Below, one piece after another: positions 1-6,674 of a stretch of DNA of 13,470 nt; position 1 is the stretch's first letter, and each line of letters opens with the position of its first letter. The notes under the pieces are model-generated. The model was not told the origin of the DNA, ran no database searches, and saw nothing but the letters and a program-made list of their open reading frames with translations. The stretch spans positions 1 to 13,470 of the forward strand of contig CAKSZU010000058.1 in the NCBI GenBank assembly GCA_934526125.1, in the 5' to 3' direction. Position numbers and translations under genes: made by a program. The DNA is from an uncultured Faecalibacterium sp. GTDB taxonomy: Bacteria; Bacillota; Clostridia; Oscillospirales; Ruminococcaceae.

Positions 1-1070
1 CGGCGCTTGCAGGGGTACTCCCGGAACATGGCCAGCGCGGCCTTCATGCTGTCGGGGTTGGCGTTGTAGCAGTCCTCAATGATATCCATGCCGCCGCAGT
101 GGACCACCTTCTGGCGCATGCCGGTCTGCTCGAACCGGCTCAGGCCCTCCACCACCTTCCGGGCATCCAGACCCAGACGGGTGGCGGCGCAGTAGGCGGC
201 CAGTGCATTGGCGACGTTGTGCCGCCCCATGGCCGGGATCCGGACCATGAAAGTCCCCTCTTCGTGATCTTCCAGCACAAAGCTCATGCCGTCGGCCTCC
301 TGCTGGACGGACAGGGCGCAGACGTCCGCGTTCTCGTCCCCCAGACTGAACCAGACCGGGCGGACATGGCCCGGCAGCTCAGCCTTCCGCAGGAAGGGAT
401 CATCCCCGTTCAGCACCAGCGGTGCCCCCTCGGGCAGACCGGCGCAGATCTCCAGCTTAGCCTTGCAGATATTCTCCTGGCTGCCCAGGTTGCCGATGTG
501 GGAGACGCCGATGCAGGTGATGATGCCCACATCCGGCCGGGCGCACTTGCTCAGCCGTTCGATCTCTCCGGCGTGGCTCATGCCCATCTCCACCACGGCG
601 TATTCCGTCTCTTTGCCGATCCGGAACATGGTCCGGGGCAGGCCCAGCTCATTGTTCTGGTTGCCCTCGGTCTTGATGGTATTGCCGAAGCCCTCGATGG
701 CGGCATAGGTCATCTGCTTGGTGGTAGTCTTGCCCACGCTGCCGGTCACGCCCACCACACGGGGGTGGAACTGGCTGCGGTAGTTGGCTCCCAGCACCAT
801 CATGGCGTGGTAGCTGTCCGGGCAGAGGACCGTTTTTTCGGCGGGAACGCCCTCCACCGGGTGGTTCAGCACCACGCAGAGGGCCCCCTCTTCCAGAGCC
901 TTTGCGGCAAAATCATGGCCGTCGAATTTTTCGCCCGGGAATGCCACAAAAATGCACCCAGGGCAGACCTCGCGGCTGTCGGTGGTCACCAGCGGCACCG
1001 GCGTGTCGCACTGTGCCAGCGCTCCGGCGGCAAGGCCTTCCAGTAAAATCTTTGCTGCGATCTGTTCCAT
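1..1070 (-). CDS. murF: UDP-N-acetylmuramoyl-tripeptide--D-alanyl-D-alanine ligase (MurF), 3' end missing
   Basis: MurF is the cytoplasmic Mur ligase that uses ATP to add D-Ala-D-Ala to UDP-MurNAc-tripeptide, the last soluble step of peptidoglycan precursor synthesis. About 356 residues are visible, starting MEQIAAKILLEGL. The family is usually about 450 residues, so part of the C-terminal ligand domain lies beyond the left edge. The N-terminal UDP-substrate domain (about 1-100) contains VTTDSREVCPGCIFVAFPGE, the usual TDSR motif. The Mur ligase P-loop GVTGSVGKTTTK lies at about 107-118, and the family motif EGNQNNELGLP follows at about 135-145. The reading frame is open to the window edge. 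The ATG at 1070 has a purine-rich GGGGAAAGAG upstream that overlaps the end of the PBP gene. Only 13 bp separate the two genes, so murF is probably co-transcribed and translationally linked. Its position after ftsI is normal for dcw clusters. Confidence 0.96.
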   Translation of the reverse strand, partial: MEQIAAKILLEGLAAGALAQCDTPVPLVTTDSREVCPGCIFVAFPGEKFDGHDFAAKALEEGALCVVLNHPVEGVPAEKTVLCPDSYHAMMVLGANYRSQFHPRVVGVTGSVGKTTTKQMTYAAIEGFGNTIKTEGNQNNELGLPRTMFRIGKETEYAVVEMGMSHAGEIERLSKCARPDVGIITCIGVSHIGNLGSQENICKAKLEICAGLPEGAPLVLNGDDPFLRKAELPGHVRPVWFSLGDENADVCALSVQQEADGMSFVLEDHEEGTFMVRIPAMGRHNVANALAAYCAATRLGLDARKVVEGLSRFEQTGMRQKVVHCGGMDIIEDCYNANPDSMKAALAMFREYPCKR

Positions 1071-1083
1071 AGCTCTTTCCCCT

Positions 1084-3636
1084 TTATCCACAAACGATCT
1101 TGACAATGGTTCCCCTCTGAACGCTGGCTCCCGGTGCCTCGCTCTGGCTCTGGACAAGGCCTTCGCCTTCCACCGTGCAGTTGAGCCCGGCGGCATTCAG
1201 CATCTGGCGGGCAAAATCCGCGCTCTTGCCCGTGACATCCGGCACTTCGGTGTGCCTGCCTTCATAAGTATCGGTATACAGGTAGACGGTGGTGCCGTAG
1301 GGCACCTCGGCCCCCGCGCTGGGGTACTGATAGGTCACAAGGGCGGCCGTCTGGTCCGAGTCGCTCTCGGCCAGCTGGTGCTTGAGACCATTGATGTTCA
1401 GCGAGACCTGCGCGTTGCTCCACTCCTTGCCGGTCAGGGTGGGGACCTTGACGGTGGTGCCGCTGCGGTCCACGCCGTCGGTGGCGATGCCGAGATACGG
1501 CGCGATCTCACTGATGATGTTGCCCACGACCGGGGCAGCCAGAATGGACGAGTAGTCCGTCCGGGCGTTGTTGGGGTCGTCCAGCATGACATAGACCAGA
1601 ATTTCCGGGTCATCGGCCGGCAGGACAGCGGCGAAGGAAGCCACCTTCTTGTAGTCGCCGTCGGCGCGGCGCTCCATGTTCAGCTGTTCGGAGGTGCCGG
1701 ACTTGCCGCCGATGCGGTAGCCCGCCACATAGGCGTTGCCGCCGCCGCCCGAGTTGCCGTCGCCCACCTCATATTCCATGATCTGGCGGATGGTCTCGCT
1801 GGCGTTCTCGCTGATGACCTGACGGCGGACGTTGGCACCGATCTCCTGCACCACATTGCCGTTCTGGTCGGTGACTTTGTCCACCACATGGGGGGTCACC
1901 AGATAGCCGCCGTTGACAGCGGCCGAGATGGCGGTGCAGACCTGCAGGGGGGTCACGGCCATGGCCTGACCGAAGGCCGAAGAGGCCAGTTCCACCTCGC
2001 CCAGACGGCTCTTGCTGTAGTACTGCATGAAGCTGGTCTCGTTGGGCAGGTCCACACCGGTGCGCTCGGTGAAGCCGAAGGCATCGAAGTAATCATAGAA
2101 CAGGTTGGAGCCGATCCGCTGGCCCAACTGGATGAAGTAGATGTTGCAGCTGTTGCGCAGGGCCTGGGCCAGATTCTGCATCCCGTGGGCCTTTTTACCG
2201 GCGCAGTGATAAGTTTCTTTTGCGACGCCGTAGGCACCGGAGCAGTTCAGGGTGGTGTTGATGGTGGCCTTGCCGGAGTCCACACCCATGGCGGCGGTGA
2301 TGACCTTGAACACGCTTCCGGGGTAGTACAGCTCGGTGATGGCCTTGTTCTTCCACTGGATATCGCGGTAGGTGCCGGTGTAGTCGGCCTCGTTATCCAC
2401 GATCTTTTTTCCGTTCTCGTCCCGCAGGTAGCTGCCGTTCTCATCCTTCTTGTAAAAGGTGTACAGCTCCGGCTCGGCCTGCACCTGTTCGGTCAGGTAG
2501 GTCAGGTTGGCGCTGAAGTCCTGGGGGTTGTTGGGGTCGAAGTCCGGTTTGGAGGCCATGGCAAGGATGGCACCGGTCTTGACGTTCATGACAATGGCCG
2601 TGCCGCGGTTCTCGACGTTGTTGGCGGCAATGGCCTCGTTGAGGTAGCGCTCCACCACCTCCTGAATGTTCACATCCAGCGACAGCACCAGATTGGAGCC
2701 GTCCTTGGCGGCATAGGTGGTCGCGTTCTCGTCGGCGATGGCGTTGCCGTAGGCATTGCGCAGGGTGATGGTGCGGCCGTTGACACCGGCCAGCGTGGAC
2801 TCGTAGGAGTTTTCCAGTCCATAGACGCCCTGCCCGTCGGCATTGCAGAAGCCCAGCACGGCGGCGGCGAAGCTGCCGTAGGGGTAATCCCGCTGGAAGC
2901 CCTTGGAGGCCGACACCGAGATCCGGCCCTTGCGGACAGCGGGGGTATCATCCTCCTCTTCTTTGGAAATGCCCAGTTTCGTCAGGATCTTTTCCAGCAT
3001 CCCGGCCGATTTGGTACTCTTGCGGTGGGCCTTGTTGTAGGCCTCGGCATAGTTCTCGATGGAAAGCTTGATGGCGTTGTTGACCTTGGTGGCCAGCACC
3101 TGATAGGAGCTGTCGCTCTTCGCCAGAGCATCGTGAACGGTCTGGTACTGGGTCTGGTACTCCTCCGAAGAGGTATCCACGCTGTCCAGACTCTCGCCGT
3201 CCCCGGAGAGGAGCCGCAGGGTGATCTGGGTGCTGACTTCCTGCAGGGCGGCTTCGTCCACCGTGCGGGTCACCGTACCGGCGGCCTCGTCGGTCTGGCT
3301 GGTATACAGGGCCGTGCTGTAAGAGGGGTCGGCCCAGATGGTCCAGACCACGCTGGTGGAGGCCAGCGTGATGCCGGAGGTATCGTAGATCTCGCCGCGG
3401 GTGGCCTGGATGGTGCTGTCCAGCAGCTGCTGCTCGGCGGCGTACTGGCGATAGGTGGCGCCGTTCTGGATCTGGATCTTGTACAGGCTGTGGATGACCA
3501 CAAGGGCTGCCAGCGTCACCAGCGTCACAGCCGCGCCGAAACTGAAATGCCGCAGCTTTGCGCTCAGCCGGGCATGGGGGTCCGGACGGCGCAGGCGGTA
3601 CGGCTGTTTTTTGGGCTTGGAGGATGATGTTTGCAT
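1084..3636 (-). CDS. ftsI: Class B penicillin-binding protein with two PASTA domains (division transpeptidase, FtsI/PBP2x type)
   Basis: This is a membrane-anchored D,D-transpeptidase that cross-links septal peptidoglycan outside the cell with FtsW and FtsL-type partners. It has 850 residues. A basic cytoplasmic tail (1-30) precedes one membrane segment (about 33-53). The dimerisation/pedestal region (about 55-310) is followed by the transpeptidase domain. Catalytic motifs are S441-V-F-K444, S496-C-N498 and K645-S-G647; the KSG form also occurs in PBP2x. Two PASTA repeats end the protein, starting VPTLTGKEW (about 731) and VPDVTGKSA (about 798). A hydrophilic loop (about 384-428) before the SxxK motif repeats DENG. 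The frame is open 41 codons further upstream, but the ATG at 3636 has GGGAG 7 nt before it, and the longer form would cross the terminator-like hairpin. A SpoVD role is possible because SpoVD shares the architecture, but position next to ftsL favours the division enzyme. Confidence 0.95.
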   Translation of the reverse strand: MQTSSSKPKKQPYRLRRPDPHARLSAKLRHFSFGAAVTLVTLAALVVIHSLYKIQIQNGATYRQYAAEQQLLDSTIQATRGEIYDTSGITLASTSVVWTIWADPSYSTALYTSQTDEAAGTVTRTVDEAALQEVSTQITLRLLSGDGESLDSVDTSSEEYQTQYQTVHDALAKSDSSYQVLATKVNNAIKLSIENYAEAYNKAHRKSTKSAGMLEKILTKLGISKEEEDDTPAVRKGRISVSASKGFQRDYPYGSFAAAVLGFCNADGQGVYGLENSYESTLAGVNGRTITLRNAYGNAIADENATTYAAKDGSNLVLSLDVNIQEVVERYLNEAIAANNVENRGTAIVMNVKTGAILAMASKPDFDPNNPQDFSANLTYLTEQVQAEPELYTFYKKDENGSYLRDENGKKIVDNEADYTGTYRDIQWKNKAITELYYPGSVFKVITAAMGVDSGKATINTTLNCSGAYGVAKETYHCAGKKAHGMQNLAQALRNSCNIYFIQLGQRIGSNLFYDYFDAFGFTERTGVDLPNETSFMQYYSKSRLGEVELASSAFGQAMAVTPLQVCTAISAAVNGGYLVTPHVVDKVTDQNGNVVQEIGANVRRQVISENASETIRQIMEYEVGDGNSGGGGNAYVAGYRIGGKSGTSEQLNMERRADGDYKKVASFAAVLPADDPEILVYVMLDDPNNARTDYSSILAAPVVGNIISEIAPYLGIATDGVDRSGTTVKVPTLTGKEWSNAQVSLNINGLKHQLAESDSDQTAALVTYQYPSAGAEVPYGTTVYLYTDTYEGRHTEVPDVTGKSADFARQMLNAAGLNCTVEGEGLVQSQSEAPGASVQRGTIVKIVCG

Positions 3637-3657
3637 TGCGTACTCCCGAAGAAACCG

Positions 3658-3684
3658 AAAAAGCGTGCGCTGCCGCACGCTTTT
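3658..3684 (-). terminator. Intrinsic-terminator-like hairpin between ftsL and the PBP gene
   Basis: A perfect 11-bp stem (3659-3669 with 3674-3684) encloses a 4-nt loop. On the minus strand it reads GCGTGCG, GCAG loop, CGCACGC, then five T residues, which is a textbook intrinsic terminator. It begins 12 nt after the ftsL stop and ends about 20 nt before the PBP start, inside an operon otherwise expected to be continuous. It may partly terminate or attenuate transcription, or protect the 3' end of a processed upstream mRNA. Which of these applies cannot be read from sequence. Confidence 0.75.
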
Positions 3685-3695
3685 CGTTGTTTGGT

Positions 3696-4184
3696 TTACT
3701 TTGTCAGATTGACCGAGGCAAAAACTGCCATGGCACCATCGTGCAGCAGATCCGACCACTGCCGCACGGCCGACTCCTTGCGCACCAGAACGCTGCCCTC
3801 ATCCAGACGGATGTAGGTGATCTGGCTCTGGTCGATCTTCATCAGGCCCAGACGGCTGGCCGTTTCTTCCACGCTGGTGATGTTGGTGCGGCTGTTCAGG
3901 GCGCTGTTGTAGTAAGTATACTGGCTCTGCTGGCTGACCAGATCCGCTTTTGCCTTCTGGACCTGAGAGTTCAGCTCCACCAGCTGCGCCTCGCTCCACA
4001 ACAGGCTTACCGCAAAGCCCACCAGCAAAGCGGCCGAGACCAGCTGCAGCGTGTGCTGCATGGCGGCCCGGACGGGATTCAGCCGCTTCTTGCCGCCCTT
4101 TTCGACCCGCAGCGGCACTTTCCGCTGTGTCTGGGGCGCCCTTCTGCGGCGTACCTCTGTCATATCATATGCTGCCTGACCCAT
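3696..4184 (-). CDS. ftsL: FtsL-like bitopic division protein
   Basis: FtsL-type proteins are small, single-pass membrane proteins that bind DivIC/FtsB and activate the septal synthase FtsW-FtsI. The product has 162 residues: a very basic cytoplasmic tail (about 14-45, including VRRRRAP and GGKKRL), one membrane helix (about 47-63, around ALLVGFAVSLLW) and an extracellular coiled-coil segment (about 64-100). After the coil comes NITSVEETASRLGLMKIDQ, which resembles the conserved segment after the coil in FtsL/DivIC proteins. Sequence identity in this family is low, so the assignment rests on topology, this segment and position between rsmH and the PBP gene. The frame is open upstream to a GTG at 4202. 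The ATG at 4184 is preferred because GAGGAGGAG lies 7 nt upstream and would fall inside the coding region if the GTG were used. There are 39 bp between rsmH and this gene. Confidence 0.87.
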   Translation of the reverse strand: MGQAAYDMTEVRRRRAPQTQRKVPLRVEKGGKKRLNPVRAAMQHTLQLVSAALLVGFAVSLLWSEAQLVELNSQVQKAKADLVSQQSQYTYYNSALNSRTNITSVEETASRLGLMKIDQSQITYIRLDEGSVLVRKESAVRQWSDLLHDGAMAVFASVNLTK

Positions 4185-4223
4185 GGTGCATCTCCTCCTC
4201 ACTCATCCGAGGGACATCCGCCC

Positions 4224-5192
4224 TCAGAGTTTCTCCAACACCCGCAGGTGGGCCGACCGGCTCCGCCGGTTTTCTTCCAGCTCCTGCGCATCCGCTTCAA
4301 TGGGTTTGCGGGTGACCAGCCTGGCCTTCGCCTTGCCGCCGCAGACACAGACCGGAAACTCCGGCGGGCAGGTGCAGGCAGTGGCCCAGCGGCGGAATTT
4401 GTTCTTGACCAGCCGGTCTTCCAGCGAGTGGAAGGTGATCACACAGAGCCTTCCGCCCGGGGCGAGGTGATCGAAAATGGTATCCAGCCCTTCTTCCAGT
4501 GCGTCCAGCTCGTGGTTCACCGCGATGCGCAGCGCCTGGAAGGTCCGGCGGGAAGGATTCTTGTTTTTCCTGCGTTCCGCAGGGGGGACAGCAGCAGCCA
4601 CAAGCTCAGCCAGCTGCAGGGTGGTCTCGATGGGGGCCGTTTCCCGGGCCTCCACGATCTTCCCGGCGATCTGCCAGGCGTAGGGTTCCTCGCCGTAATC
4701 CCGCAGGATGCGGGCCAGCTCTTCCCGGCTCTCGCTGTTCACGAGGTCGGCGGCTGTCTCGCCCTCCTGGCTCATCCGCATGTCCAGCGGGGCGTCCGCC
4801 CGGTAGGAAAAGCCCCGGGCCGCATCGTCCAGCTGATGGCTGGAAACGCCCAGGTCCAGCAGTGCGCCGTTGATCTTCTTGATGCCCAGCTGTTCCAGGG
4901 CCTGTCCGGCGTAGCGGAAATTGATCTGCACCACCGTGGCGGGCAGCCCGGCCAGACGGGCCCGGGCAGTCTGCACCGCGTCGGGGTCCTGATCCAGCGA
5001 GATCAGCCGACCGCCTTTTTCCGCGTCCAGCCGCAGGGCGATCTGGCGGGAATGTCCCGCGCCGCCTGCGGTACCGTCGAGATAAGTGCCTGCCGGGTCG
5101 ATGTTCAGCCCTTCCAGGCACTCGTTCAGCAATACCGGGACATGCTCAAACGAGGCCGGGTCAAAGGGCTGTGCCGTGTTTTCAGCATTCAT
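4224..5192 (-). CDS. rsmH: 16S rRNA (cytosine(1402)-N(4))-methyltransferase RsmH (MraW)
   Basis: RsmH uses S-adenosylmethionine to methylate N4 of C1402 in the decoding centre of 16S rRNA. The product has 322 residues, close to the usual 310 or so. Family blocks in order: HVPVLLNECLEGL (17-29), the SAM-binding loop YLDGTAGGAGHSRQIA (37-52), DQDPDAV (67-73), LLDLGVSSHQLDDAARGFSY (111-130) with APLDMRM (134-140), RRTFQALRIAVNHEL (215-229), and VITFHSLEDRLVK (251-263). A CTC...CVC cluster (Cys 273, 275, 282, 284) near the C-terminus is common in Firmicutes members and may bind metal. The frame extends 42 codons upstream, but the ATG at 5192 has GGGAGG 9 nt before it and matches the family N-terminus. 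It is the first gene of the dcw operon here; the usual upstream neighbour mraZ is absent. Confidence 0.97.
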   Translation of the reverse strand: MNAENTAQPFDPASFEHVPVLLNECLEGLNIDPAGTYLDGTAGGAGHSRQIALRLDAEKGGRLISLDQDPDAVQTARARLAGLPATVVQINFRYAGQALEQLGIKKINGALLDLGVSSHQLDDAARGFSYRADAPLDMRMSQEGETAADLVNSESREELARILRDYGEEPYAWQIAGKIVEARETAPIETTLQLAELVAAAVPPAERRKNKNPSRRTFQALRIAVNHELDALEEGLDTIFDHLAPGGRLCVITFHSLEDRLVKNKFRRWATACTCPPEFPVCVCGGKAKARLVTRKPIEADAQELEENRRSRSAHLRVLEKL

Positions 5193-5310
5193 CTGTCCCA
5201 GCCTCCCTTCTGTCGTTAAAAATCGCGTATCAGCCTTGTTTTTCTCTGTTTCTTTCTCAGAAGCGGAGAGCCTGTCCGGCCTTCGGGGCACACTTTCACA
5301 AGCTGTCTGC

Positions 5311-5351
5311 TGATACAATTTTATTGTAACAAATCACACCCCTGAATGCAA
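5311..5351 (-). promoter_or_regulatory. Extended -10 promoter for the rsmH-ftsL-ftsI-murF operon, inside a 21-bp dyad
   Basis: On the minus strand, TTGCAT (5351-5346) is followed after 17 nt by TACAAT (5328-5323), preceded by TG at the extended -10 position. A sigma-A-type transcript would start at about 5316 and leave a leader of about 120 nt. The -10 lies inside a dyad at 5311-5331 of the form TGnTACAAT-AAA-ATTGTAnCA, with 8 of 9 arm positions paired. The dyad could be an operator for a repressor that blocks RNA polymerase. The matching protein is not identifiable from this window. Confidence 0.65.
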
Positions 5352-5386
5352 GGGCTTTCGGTTCGGTTTTTCTCTCAAAATGTAAC

Positions 5387-5427
5387 AAAAAAAGCCCCTG
5401 CAAGCCGTCGTTTTTACCTGCAGGGGC
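5387..5427 (-). terminator. Intrinsic terminator of the rsmD/coiled-coil operon
   Basis: A 9-bp GC-rich stem pairs GCCCCTGCA (5394-5402) with TGCAGGGGC (5419-5427) around a 16-nt loop. On the minus strand it is followed by seven T residues (5393-5387). It lies about 36 nt after the stop codon at 5463 and just before the rsmH promoter, so it separates two minus-strand transcription units. Confidence 0.88.
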
Positions 5428-5462
5428 GCGCGGGGTCTCCGGACAAATTTCACATTTGGGCG

Positions 5463-5924
5463 TCAGGCCTGTTTCCGGGGGTTCTGACGCAGGTTGGCAC
5501 GGACGTTCTTGACCTGAGCCGCATTCTCGGCCATGGTCTCTTCCGTGGTCTTGAGCATATTATCACAGTAATCCGTGACGGTCTGGCGGACAGTCCGGGC
5601 CTCGGTCTGGGCGGCCGAGACGATCTCGGAAGCCCGCTGCTGGGCAGCCTTGACGATCTCGGCTTCGCTCACCAGCACCCGGGCGCGCTCTTCCGCCTTT
5701 TTCACGATGGCCTGGGCCTGGGCGTTGGCCGACTCAATGAGCTGTGCCCGGTCGCTGACGATGGACTGGGCCTGCCGCAGCTCCACGGGCAGGTTCTGGC
5801 GGATCTCGTCCAGATAATCCCGGATCTGCTCCACGTCCACGATCCGCTTGCCGCCGGAAAGCGGCATCCCGGCGCTTTCTTCCAGCGTGTCCTCAATGGT
5901 ATCCAAAAGCTCGTTCACGTTCAT
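5463..5924 (-). CDS. Conserved coiled-coil protein (often annotated 'ATPase', ATP-synthase-B-like)
   Basis: A 153-residue soluble protein with no membrane segment. Residues 1-50 (MNVNELLDTIEDTLEES, then GGKRIVDVEQIRDYLDEIRQ) form a short conserved N-terminal part. Residues about 50-135 are a long charged, alanine-rich helix (QAQAIVKKAEERA, ASEIVSAAQTEA) like coiled-coil stalk proteins such as ATP synthase subunit b or V-ATPase subunit H-like proteins. Relatives in Clostridia have often been labelled 'ATPase', but I see no P-loop or catalytic motif, so that label is probably a coiled-coil artefact. A DivIVA-like scaffold or a stalk-like role is possible; no function is assigned. The ATG at 5924 overlaps the rsmD stop as ATGA, with GAGAGGAAG upstream, so it is translationally coupled to rsmD. 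The upstream in-frame start at 5972 would lie inside rsmD and is not preferred. Confidence 0.8.
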   Translation of the reverse strand: MNVNELLDTIEDTLEESAGMPLSGGKRIVDVEQIRDYLDEIRQNLPVELRQAQSIVSDRAQLIESANAQAQAIVKKAEERARVLVSEAEIVKAAQQRASEIVSAAQTEARTVRQTVTDYCDNMLKTTEETMAENAAQVKNVRANLRQNPRKQA

Positions 5925-6490
5925 TCCGCATCTTCCTCTCCGACGCTCTGCTGGGGCTTGACATACTTCCACAGCAGGACTTTGCCGTATTTATACTGTT
6001 TTTTCAGGGTCATGCCGCCCACCTCGGCGGGCAGCACAAGGCCGGTCTCGCTCTCGCACAGAACGATGCCGCCGGGGGCCAGACACTTCTCCACCCCGGG
6101 CAGGATCTTCTCCAGCGTCCCGGTGCGGAAGGGCGGGTCCAGCAGCACCAGATCGAACCGCTCATGGCAGGCCGAGAGATACCGCGCCGCCTCGCCGATG
6201 TTCACCCGGCTGCGGTCGAACACCCCGCAGGTCTTGCAGTTCTTCATCACGATGTTCACGGCTTCCCGGTTCTCGTCCAGAAAAACGCACCGCGCCGCGC
6301 CCCGGCTCAAAGCCTCGATGCCGAGCTGTCCGCTTCCGGCGTACAGGTCCAGCACCCGGGCTCCGGGCAGGTCGAACTGAACGATGCTGAACATGGCCTC
6401 CTTGACCTGATCCAGCGTGGGACGGGTGATGTCGGTGCCGGGCAGTGCTTCCAGACGCCTGCCGCGGGCTTCTCCTGCAATAACGCGCAT
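5921..6490 (-). CDS. rsmD: 16S rRNA (guanine(966)-N(2))-methyltransferase RsmD
   Basis: RsmD is a class I SAM-dependent methyltransferase that modifies G966 of 16S rRNA during 30S assembly. The product has 189 residues, a normal length. It begins MRVIAGEARGRRLEALPG, followed by the family segment TRPTLDQVKEAMFSIV (22-37). SAM motif I is VLDLYAGSGQLGIEALSRGA (46-65), an acidic LDENREAV follows (71-78), and the catalytic N6/N2-methylase motif DPPF is at 118-121 within DLVLLDPPF. The ATG at 6490 has AAGGAGG 8 nt upstream. In many Firmicutes rsmD is followed by coaD; here the coiled-coil gene follows with a 4-bp overlap. A GC-rich hairpin (6514-6532) lies in its leader just ahead of the ribosome site. 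Confidence 0.96.
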   Translation of the reverse strand: MRVIAGEARGRRLEALPGTDITRPTLDQVKEAMFSIVQFDLPGARVLDLYAGSGQLGIEALSRGAARCVFLDENREAVNIVMKNCKTCGVFDRSRVNIGEAARYLSACHERFDLVLLDPPFRTGTLEKILPGVEKCLAPGGIVLCESETGLVLPAEVGGMTLKKQYKYGKVLLWKYVKPQQSVGEEDAE

Positions 6491-6555
6491 AGGTTTGCCT
6501 CCTTCTTCCTCCGGGCGGGTCCCCTGCCCGCCTTACCGGTGTTTCGTATCTCCAT

Positions 6556-6584
6556 ATTATCGTCAAAGCGCAACTCTTTGTCAA
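6556..6584 (-). promoter_or_regulatory. Sigma-A-type promoter of rsmD
   Basis: On the minus strand a perfect TTGACA (6584-6579) is followed, after exactly 17 nt, by GATAAT (6561-6556), five of six matches to the -10 consensus. It lies 66 nt upstream of the rsmD start and is the best promoter match seen in the window. Confidence 0.82.
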
Positions 6585-6593
6585 GGGTGCGCG

Positions 6594-6622
6594 TTGCACT
6601 CCGGCTGCGGATGTGCTAGAAT
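6594..6622 (+). promoter_or_regulatory. Extended -10 promoter of the flavin reductase gene
   Basis: TTGCAC (6594-6599), a 17-nt spacer and TAGAAT (6617-6622) with TGC directly before it form an extended -10 promoter. Transcription would start at about 6629. It is back to back with the rsmD promoter; the two -35 boxes are 9 bp apart. A small dyad GTGC-GCGTT-GCAC (6587-6599) covers this -35 box. Confidence 0.75.
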
Positions 6623-6674
6623 CAGGACAGGAGGCCAGTTTTCCGGCCTGTTCTGTCAAAAGGAGAGTATTTTT

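Noticed and set aside
952..3627. An open frame of about 890 codons on the plus strand, antisense to the PBP gene
   Set aside because: It mirrors the PBP gene codon for codon. Its translation is Gly/Val/Ala/His-rich low-complexity sequence without domains, and the opposite strand has clear SxxK, SxN, KSG and PASTA motifs. Long antisense frames are expected in GC-rich genes with biased third positions.
3637..3759. Upstream in-frame start for the PBP (41 extra residues)
   Set aside because: The extension would be translated through the terminator-like hairpin and overlap the ftsL end. The ATG at 3636 has a good ribosome-binding site and a typical basic N-terminus.
3558..5219. A 553-codon plus-strand open frame across ftsL and rsmH
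   Set aside because: It runs antisense over two well-supported genes and their junction, with no ribosome site or recognisable protein features.
6623..6657. Imperfect hairpin in the leader of the flavin reductase gene, considered as a riboswitch
   Set aside because: Only about 5 bp are continuous (AGGCC/GGCCT) with bulges beyond. No known riboswitch core, such as an FMN aptamer, could be recognised in so short a leader.
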